Assembly: GCA_000233775.1 (NCBI GenBank)
Contig: CP003096.1
Span: 682,001 to 746,000 of the forward strand
DNA from: Thermovirga lienii DSM 17291
Lineage (GTDB): Bacteria; Synergistota; Synergistia; Synergistales; Thermovirgaceae
Length of the DNA: 64,000 nucleotides
Reading direction: 5' to 3'
This document shows, one piece after another, positions 59,643 to 64,000 of this stretch (within the stretch, counting starts at the first letter, position 1; each line of letters starts with the position of its first letter). Under the pieces are notes generated by a model. It searched no databases, was not told the origin of the DNA, and saw only the letters and a list, made by a program, of their open reading frames with translations. A program made the position numbers and the translations under genes.

Positions 59643-59704
59643 TGTCAACGGACAGTGAAAATGTCACCCTAAAATGTCTTTAACGGGACAGTGAAAATGT
59701 CACC
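59643..59704. repeat. left-end motif doublet of IS element 1
   Basis: Two direct copies of GGACAGTGAAAATGTCACC (outer 59650-59668, inner 59686-59704) 36 bases apart. The motif has inverted GACA...TGTC ends, so it may be a transposase binding site. Confidence 0.75.
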
Positions 59705-59733
59705 TTTAGATATTGTTTAAGTGTATAGATATT

Positions 59734-59788
59734 AGCCCTGTCCTATGTGGTTTTTCGTGTTTTTTGCAGTTTAGGACAGGGCTGGTTT
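59734..59788. terminator. terminator-like hairpin inside the left end of IS element 1
   Basis: Perfect 12-base-pair stem (59734-59745 with 59772-59783), 26-base loop, followed on the plus strand by GGTTTTT. It would stop transcripts entering from the helicase before they run antisense through the transposase. Confidence 0.65.
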
Positions 59789-59811
59789 TTCTGGGTTTGT
59801 GGTAGTCATTA

Positions 59812-61167
59812 CTATGGGGTATACGTTTCCCTCAATTCATCATTCATGGGATAGCTTTTCTTGTTTTTATAATATCTAATGGTGTTATTTATGCTCCTGC
59901 GCCATGGGTGATCCATGGATGGTTTATATTTTCCCCTTGGCTTTGCCTTGTTTTCTAGGTTTTCTTCTTGGATAGCTTTCTTGTTACTGTCACTTGAGAT
60001 AGCCTTTAGTTTAAAGTAATCGCCACTGTATAAAGCTCCAAGGGAACCATCGAGATGCCTTGTAACACAAACAGGGCTTTTGGGCTTCAGAGGTACCACG
60101 TGCCCTTTAGAATCTAACAGCTGATAAGTACTACCCCCATAAGATATTGTGGATCCATTTGAAGCTTTTCTGTGACTCCTTATGCATATGATTTTATGCA
60201 AAGACTCTAATCCAGGGTTTGCCCTGAATGCCTGTTCTTTATCTTCTGCCCTTACAGCGAAACGGCTGTTAAACCTCTTTTTGAAATCACACAGAAAATC
60301 ATTGGCATCTTCCATGGTGCAAATATTTGCTATCCTAAGCTCTACGATCAAACGACTCTGCAGGGTCTCCCAAAGACGCTCTATACGCCCCTTTGCTTGA
60401 GGTGAACGAGCCTTTATATGGGTTATGCCCAGCTGATTTAACACCTCTCCAAACTGAGTAAGCTTAACTCTTTCTCCTTTAAGCTCTTCCTCTATGGAGA
60501 GCTTGTCTCCTTTAGGAGAAAAGAATATAGAATGACCGTCACTGTAAATACTCCTGGGAACCCCGTAATCTTCCACCATCTGCTTCAAAACATGCAGATA
60601 CCCCAATAAATCTTCATTGGGCCTGAAATAAAGGCCAAAAATCTTCCCCGTAGCGTCATCTATGGCTCCATGAAGACATAGCTTGGAGCACCTTCCTTCA
60701 AGCCAATCATGGGGACTGGCATCACACTGTACCAACATGCCCTCCATGGACATTCGATTCCTAGTACGCCTCCTCCTCGGAGTCTTGTGAGTGTGCTTGT
60801 TGGGTATTGATGCCTCCTTGAGAATTCGACCTACAGTCTTGGCCGACACAAATATTCCATCGTGCTCTTTCATTAGCTCCGACATGTGTTGGTAGCTGGC
60901 TCCATGGTATTTACCCACTGCAAAACCTACTATGGCCTCTTTTACCTCTTTGGACGTAGCATGTTTAGGCTTCCTTCCCCTGTTACCATGCGCCAACGCT
61001 GCTATACCTCTTTCCTTCACCCCTGCCTTCAGCCTTTTTATTTGGCGCTCACTCAACCCTAATACACACGACGCCTCCTTCACCGTCACAACGCCCTCCA
61101 TCAACCGCTCCATAACATATACACGCCTGGATTCCTTCTCGCTCAAATATACGTCACCCCTACTCAT
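59812..61167 (-). CDS. IS1202-type transposase (integrase-core DDE)
   Basis: 451 residues. N-terminal helix-turn-helix region (VTVKEASCVLGLSERQIKRLK) and an rve integrase core with D149 (VQCDASPHDW), D210 (SIYSDGHS) and E263 (KGRIERLWETLQ), a complete DDE set. Intact, so possibly active. ATG 61167 lacks a good ribosome binding site; a TTG at 61146 lies after AGGGGTGA and may be the true start. Confidence 0.88.
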   Translation of the reverse strand: MSRGDVYLSEKESRRVYVMERLMEGVVTVKEASCVLGLSERQIKRLKAGVKERGIAALAHGNRGRKPKHATSKEVKEAIVGFAVGKYHGASYQHMSELMKEHDGIFVSAKTVGRILKEASIPNKHTHKTPRRRRTRNRMSMEGMLVQCDASPHDWLEGRCSKLCLHGAIDDATGKIFGLYFRPNEDLLGYLHVLKQMVEDYGVPRSIYSDGHSIFFSPKGDKLSIEEELKGERVKLTQFGEVLNQLGITHIKARSPQAKGRIERLWETLQSRLIVELRIANICTMEDANDFLCDFKKRFNSRFAVRAEDKEQAFRANPGLESLHKIICIRSHRKASNGSTISYGGSTYQLLDSKGHVVPLKPKSPVCVTRHLDGSLGALYSGDYFKLKAISSDSNKKAIQEENLENKAKPRGKYKPSMDHPWRRSINNTIRYYKNKKSYPMNDELRETYTP

Positions 61168-61220
61168 GGTGACATTTTCTCTGTCCCCTTACAGGGTGAC
61201 AATATCACTGTCCGGTAACA
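61168..61220. repeat. right-end motif doublet of IS element 1
   Basis: Reverse-complement copies of the left-end motif: inner 61168-61188 (one or two changes) and outer 61194-61213. The inner copy abuts the transposase ATG. Confidence 0.7.
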
Positions 61221-61233
61221 CTAGCTTAGAAAG
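61221..61233. repeat. target-site duplication of IS element 2, left copy
   Basis: CTAGCTTAGAAAG, 13 bases, identical to 62516-62528. It is also the first 13 bases of the IS element 1 duplication. It supplies the transposase stop codon (TAA, 61228-61226). Confidence 0.75.
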
Positions 61234-62383
61234 TGTAAGGGGCCACAAATTGCTTCCGTTTAATTAGTTGAAGGAGATGGTGGGAGTCCCAGGAGATGTT
61301 TTGAGCTCCCACCATTTTTAGTATAAAGGTGTTTACTTTGTCCAAGAGTATAGGGGGTATGGAAGTAGCGGCTTTAGAACTGACTAGTGAGAGTTCAAAT
61401 ATTTTTTCCTTTGGAGTTTTCCCGTTCATATCTCTGCCTCCATGAGATCGTTTTTGATTGTAATATTTTACCCAGCTTGCGGCAGAAGTCATAAAGACCT
61501 TTCGGGATGTTATGTGAGGTAGTGCAGGTATGTAGAATTCCTCATCATCGGTGCGATGACTTCGTTCCACAAAACCTTGGGCTTCTTTTTCTCCTTTTGG
61601 TATGGAGAGGAGAGTAACGCCTAAGGGTTCTAGGAATTTTTCCTGCAATATTTTTCTTTTTCTGCTTTCTTCAGATCCGCCGAATTCGCTCCCGTTGTCA
61701 GTTTGGAAGAACATTCTATGTCTGATGCCCAAAGCCCGCATGAGGAAGGCGATGTAAAGTATGAAGGAGAAGCCATTTGCGAAAGAGCATTCATCGGAGA
61801 AGCATAAGATTCTCATTCTTGTTTTGATATCGATAGCGGTAAATTGGTATTTGGGAAGCCTGTATTTAAACAGGGCAGCATATGCTTTTGGTGGGAGAGT
61901 CTTTGCGTCTGCTATATGTTTTGAATCGATCTGGAAGTATTGTAGGGCTTCCCAGTGGTTTAGGTTGGCATAGTAGCGTTTATTTCCGTTTCTAGAACGT
62001 ACTTTTTTAGTTTTAACGTTGTTTCTGCGTAAGATGTTTCTGATGGTGTAGGAAGATATATTCAGATTGAGGGTTCTTTTCAGCTCTCTTGCAAGTCTTC
62101 TAGGACCCATGTTGGTTTTCTGTTGAGTTTCAATAACCAAAGCTTCGATGTGAGGTTTAGTTCTTTTTGGATGAGGGGATCTGGGACCTTTTTTGTGCAA
62201 TAATTCTTTGGCAGATAGGCCATCTTTTTTCCGTTTCATCAATGTTCTAACCCATCTTTCAGTAATTCCCATGATGTTAGCTATTTCTTTGGCTGTTTTA
62301 CCTTTTTCTATCAAGTCGCATATAACTTCCATAGGGGCTTTGGGATTCCCTGATTCCTTTAGTCGCTGGTATAATGAAGTCAT
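61226..62383 (-). CDS. IS481-type transposase
   Basis: 385 residues. Two N-terminal helix-turn-helix parts (TAKEIANIMGITERWVRTL and the domain before residue 125), then an rve integrase core with D153 (QIDSKHI), D229 (FFQTDNGSEF) and E273 (GFVERSHRTDDEEF). All three catalytic residues are present. ATG 62383 follows AAAGGAGGT, which is tied up in a hairpin. The stop TAA lies in the target duplication, outside the element. Confidence 0.88.
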   Translation of the reverse strand: MTSLYQRLKESGNPKAPMEVICDLIEKGKTAKEIANIMGITERWVRTLMKRKKDGLSAKELLHKKGPRSPHPKRTKPHIEALVIETQQKTNMGPRRLARELKRTLNLNISSYTIRNILRRNNVKTKKVRSRNGNKRYYANLNHWEALQYFQIDSKHIADAKTLPPKAYAALFKYRLPKYQFTAIDIKTRMRILCFSDECSFANGFSFILYIAFLMRALGIRHRMFFQTDNGSEFGGSEESRKRKILQEKFLEPLGVTLLSIPKGEKEAQGFVERSHRTDDEEFYIPALPHITSRKVFMTSAASWVKYYNQKRSHGGRDMNGKTPKEKIFELSLVSSKAATSIPPILLDKVNTFILKMVGAQNISWDSHHLLQLIKRKQFVAPYTF

Positions 62384-62453
62384 GGCGGGTTACCTCCTTT
62401 TTCCTTTGTTTTGGTTGTTGTTGCAGCACCAGTATAAAGGAGAGGTACCCGCC
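62384..62453 (-). promoter_or_regulatory. hairpin hiding the IS2 transposase ribosome binding site
   Basis: In minus-strand RNA, the upstream arm (62453-62436) pairs with the segment that carries AAAGGAGGT (62400-62384): 7 + 4 + 5 base pairs with small bulges and a 35-base loop. The whole ribosome binding site is paired. The arm lies between the -35 and -10 boxes of the element's own predicted promoter, so the native transcript would lack it. Confidence 0.65.
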
Positions 62454-62460
62454 TTTTCCA
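62431..62460 (-). promoter_or_regulatory. predicted promoter of the IS2 transposase
   Basis: Minus strand: TGGAAA (62460-62455), 18-base spacer, TATACT (62436-62431). The -10 box matches five of six consensus bases. Transcription would begin near 62424, about 40 bases before the ATG. Confidence 0.5.
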
Positions 62461-62515
62461 TTATCTCTTTCACTTTACCAAAGTAGACGGAACGAAATAT
62501 AGGCTCATCTACACA

Positions 62516-62532
62516 CTAGCTTAGAAAGATTG
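62516..62532. repeat. right copy of the target duplications (IS2, plus tail of IS1)
   Basis: CTAGCTTAGAAAG (62516-62528) matches the left copy of IS element 2; the next four bases ATTG complete the 17-base IS element 1 duplication. Confidence 0.75.
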
Positions 62533-62561
62533 TTGCTCACTTCAGTTGGCTATGTTATAGT
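62533..62561 (+). promoter_or_regulatory. promoter of the rpmH-rnpA cluster
   Basis: TTGCTC (62533-62538), exactly 17 bases, TATAGT (62556-62561), about 65 bases before the rpmH GTG. The IS target duplication ends directly before the -35 box, so the promoter was left intact. Confidence 0.65.
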
Positions 62562-62626
62562 AACCAAGCTGCCAAAAAACAGCGTCCTTTGAAATACTTA
62601 AAAGCAATCTCCGGGAGGTGTTTTTC

Positions 62627-62761
62627 GTGAAGAGGACCTTTCAGCCCCATAATAAACGCAGGAAGAGAACCATTGGTTTTCTGAGCCGTTCAAGGAGCCA
62701 TAGCGGTCGCAAGATTTTGAGGAACAGGAGAGCCAAAGGCAGGAAAAGACTAGCTGCCTAA
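62627..62761 (+). CDS. rpmH: 50S ribosomal protein L34
   Basis: Small large-subunit protein, 44 residues, read directly: [20 protein letters not shown] then [18 protein letters not shown], a standard L34. GTG start after GGGAGGTG. In many bacteria it neighbours dnaA and the origin; here no dnaA or DnaA boxes are seen upstream, only the insertion sequences. Confidence 0.97.
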   Translation: MKRTFQPHNKRRKRTIGFLSRSRSHSGRKILRNRRAKGRKRLAA

Positions 62762-62762
62762 G

Positions 62763-63149
62763 ATGGGTGCTACAAGGCTTGGCTATCCTGCAGATATAAG
62801 GCTCAAAAAAGCATGGCAGTACGATTTGGTCTTCCGCACTGGCCGCCGAAGGAACGGCGCGTTGGTGCGGCTGCTGTTTATTGAGACCCATGAGGACAAG
62901 ACCTTGATTGGTTTAGCCGTCGGCAAAAGGCAGGGTGGTGCAGTAACAAGAAACAGGGGTAAAAGAATATTAAAAGAGGCGGCAAGGCGACTTTATCCAA
63001 TGATAAAGGACGGATATTGGATCGTCCTTTCTCTGCAGAAAAGGGGACTTTCTGCAAAGTCTCATGAAGTCTATGAGGACTTAAAAAGACTTTTGAGCAA
63101 AGAAGGGTTGCTGAAAAGTGGGCAACAAACAATTGAATCAGGCCAATAA
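62763..63149 (+). CDS. rnpA: ribonuclease P protein component
   Basis: Protein subunit of RNase P, which trims tRNA 5' ends. 128 residues. The RNR motif AVTRNRGKRILKEAAR and the early basic LKKAWQYDLVFRTGRRRNG are typical. ATG one base after the rpmH stop, the usual rpmH-rnpA arrangement. Confidence 0.95.
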   Translation: MGATRLGYPADIRLKKAWQYDLVFRTGRRRNGALVRLLFIETHEDKTLIGLAVGKRQGGAVTRNRGKRILKEAARRLYPMIKDGYWIVLSLQKRGLSAKSHEVYEDLKRLLSKEGLLKSGQQTIESGQ

Positions 63150-63171
63150 AATTGGAGAGTTGACCTTATCG

Positions 63172-63438
63172 GTGAAGTTAGCTAGATTTTTAATAAAGGT
63201 CTATCAGTACCTTATATCTCCATTTCTGGGTAAAAATTGCAGATTTTACCCAACATGTTCCCAATACACGTTGGGGTGCATTGAAGTTCACGGGTTAATA
63301 AAAGGAACTTTGCTGGGCATCTTGAGGATAGCAAAATGTGCGCCATGGCACCCAGGTGGTTACGACCCTGTGCCCGAAGAGTTTCTTTTGTTCCGCAGAA
63401 ATAAGAGTTCAAAAACATCATTTAGGGAAGGTGAATAA
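63172..63438 (+). CDS. yidD: membrane protein insertion efficiency factor YidD
   Basis: Small protein that helps YidC insert membrane proteins. 88 residues. LIKVYQYLISPFLGKNCRFYPTCSQYTLGCIEVHG and APWHPGGYDPVP are diagnostic, with the conserved cysteines. GTG 63172 gives the family's usual N-terminus; TTG 63133 or GTG 63118 inside rnpA would add residues not seen in the family. Choice of start is moderately sure. Confidence 0.92.
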   Translation: MKLARFLIKVYQYLISPFLGKNCRFYPTCSQYTLGCIEVHGLIKGTLLGILRIAKCAPWHPGGYDPVPEEFLLFRRNKSSKTSFREGE

Positions 63439-63439
63439 A

Positions 63440-64000
63440 TTGAGTGCTATTTGGAAGGCAGCAGGCGATTTCCTAATATTGATAATCAATGGGTTATATT
63501 CCCTTACTCATTCTTACGGGCTTGCCATAATAATTCTTACTCTACTGGTTCGTGTCCTATTGTATCCACTATCGCATAAGCAGATGGTGAGCATGCAGAA
63601 AATGCAGAAACTACAGCCTCGACTCAAGGTTTTGCAGGAAAAATACAAGGACGATAAAGAGACTTTGAACAAAGAAATCATGAGGCTTTATAAGGAAAAC
63701 AACGTAAACCCAGCTGCGGGGTGTCTTCCCCTCCTCGTACAATTGCCCATACTCATACTCCTCTTCAGAGTTTTGATGAACCTGGACCTAGGAGGAGCCA
63801 CGTTTCTAGGGATAAGCCTTGAGGGCTCAGTTCTATCTACTATGGCGTCCGCGGTAGGCGCCTCTGCGGATAAGATTGGAATAGGAGCGTTGTTTTCTGC
63901 CATCGCCGCAAACCCAGCAGGTTTATTAAACGTGCAGATGTACTTGGGCAACCTGGTGCTCCTTTTGGTCATAGCTTTTCTTACGTGGTACCAGCAGCAG
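63440..64000 (+). CDS. yidC: membrane protein insertase YidC/OxaI, 3' partial
   Basis: Inserts and folds inner-membrane proteins, with or without SecYEG. Frame open from TTG 63440 (GGGAAGGTGA upstream) to the window end, 187 codons. First membrane helix IILTLLVRVLLYPLSHKQMVSMQKMQ has the conserved arginine of the hydrophilic groove; the coiled cytoplasmic loop PRLKVLQEKYKDDKETLNKE and CLPLLVQLPILILLFRVL follow. The N-terminus is short, without the large periplasmic domain of proteobacteria, and the N-terminal lipoprotein signal of Gram-positives is absent. Confidence 0.93.
   Translation, partial: MSAIWKAAGDFLILIINGLYSLTHSYGLAIIILTLLVRVLLYPLSHKQMVSMQKMQKLQPRLKVLQEKYKDDKETLNKEIMRLYKENNVNPAAGCLPLLVQLPILILLFRVLMNLDLGGATFLGISLEGSVLSTMASAVGASADKIGIGALFSAIAANPAGLLNVQMYLGNLVLLLVIAFLTWYQQQ

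Larger units (their letters stand above)
59643..61220 (-). mobile_element. IS element 1, IS1202-type (ISNCY group), 1578 bp
   Basis: Ends begin TGTCAAC (59643) and, reversed, TGTTACC (61220) and match over about 28 bases with a few differences (terminal inverted repeats). Next to each end a second copy of the motif (G)GGACAGTGAAAATGTCACC occurs (59685-59704, and 61168-61188 with small changes), giving a doublet at both ends. One 451-residue transposase. A 17-base target duplication flanks it. Among described families, IS1202 and its ISTde1 subgroup make duplications of this length; the family call is inference. Confidence 0.8.
61234..62515 (-). mobile_element. IS element 2, IS481-type, 1282 bp
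   Basis: Ends TGTAAGG (61234) and, reversed, TGTGTAG (62515) form imperfect terminal inverted repeats that share a TTCCGT block about 20-25 bases in. TGT...ACA ends, one DDE transposase, and a 13-base direct repeat of target agree with the IS481 family. It lies in the right-hand target copy of IS element 1, so it came in later. Confidence 0.78.

Noticed and set aside
59626-62532. Three copies of CTAGCTTAGAAAG considered as a CRISPR-like or other repeat array
   Set aside because: Spacing is 1.3-1.6 kb and each interval is exactly one insertion sequence; target duplications explain them.
62533-62626. Replication origin next to rpmH
   Set aside because: No DnaA box (TTATCCACA-like), no dnaA, and only a 90-base promoter region; the neighbours upstream are a helicase and IS elements.

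Overview
This 64 kb window is chromosomal DNA of a bacterium. It is mostly housekeeping genes read left to right, with a few accessory genes and two nested insertion sequences near the right end. Codon use leans on ATA, AGG and AGA, and many genes start with TTG or GTG behind a strong AGGAGG-type ribosome binding site. The gene order is Firmicutes-like (rpoC, an L7Ae-like gene, rpsL; map, a KOW gene, infA; rplQ, ecfA1, ecfA2, ecfT, truA), but a periplasmic chaperone of the Skp/OmpH type points to two membranes. With a branched-chain amino acid transporter, a lysine aminotransferase and a DUF3084 protein, this best fits an amino-acid-using member of the Synergistota. That placement is inference from gene content, not a search result.

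Layout. 1-2167: 3' part of tgt, a full-length sua5, tRNA-Leu(CAG) with a clear promoter, and a long hairpin. 2168-10729: rpoB and rpoC; rpoC carries two large insertions that look like tandem copies of its own modules. 10769-35122: a sigma70-type promoter, then an almost gapless run with the L7Ae-like gene, rpsL, rpsG, fusA, tuf, the S10, spc and alpha ribosomal clusters with secY, adk, map, infA and rpoA, then the ECF transporter energising module, truA and mreB. 35135-41924: a cysteine-cluster protein, lysine 6-aminotransferase between two terminators, a DUF3084 protein, small hypothetical genes, metK, a comF-like gene, a DUF3343 gene and skp. 41984-46516, minus strand: livK-livH-livM-livG-livF with a terminator-like attenuator after livK. 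46693-59634: a HAD phosphatase, an adenosine-specific kinase, a sodium:solute symporter, radA, an nfeD-slipin pair, leuS, holA, rpsT, a PrsW-type protease and a DinG-like helicase. 59643-62515: two insertion sequences. 62533-64000: the rpmH-rnpA-yidD-yidC cluster, yidC running off the end.

How it works together. Most of the window makes the transcription and translation machinery. The first promoter I can see for the ribosomal run lies just after rpoC, and translational coupling (ATGA or TGATG overlaps) is common. The most unusual features are the two module expansions in RpoC, the nested IS pair inserted 3-4 bases from the predicted rpmH -35 box, and an RNA hairpin in the second IS. That hairpin would hide the transposase ribosome binding site only in transcripts that enter from outside the element. 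I saw no CRISPR array, prophage, toxin-antitoxin pair or defence island.
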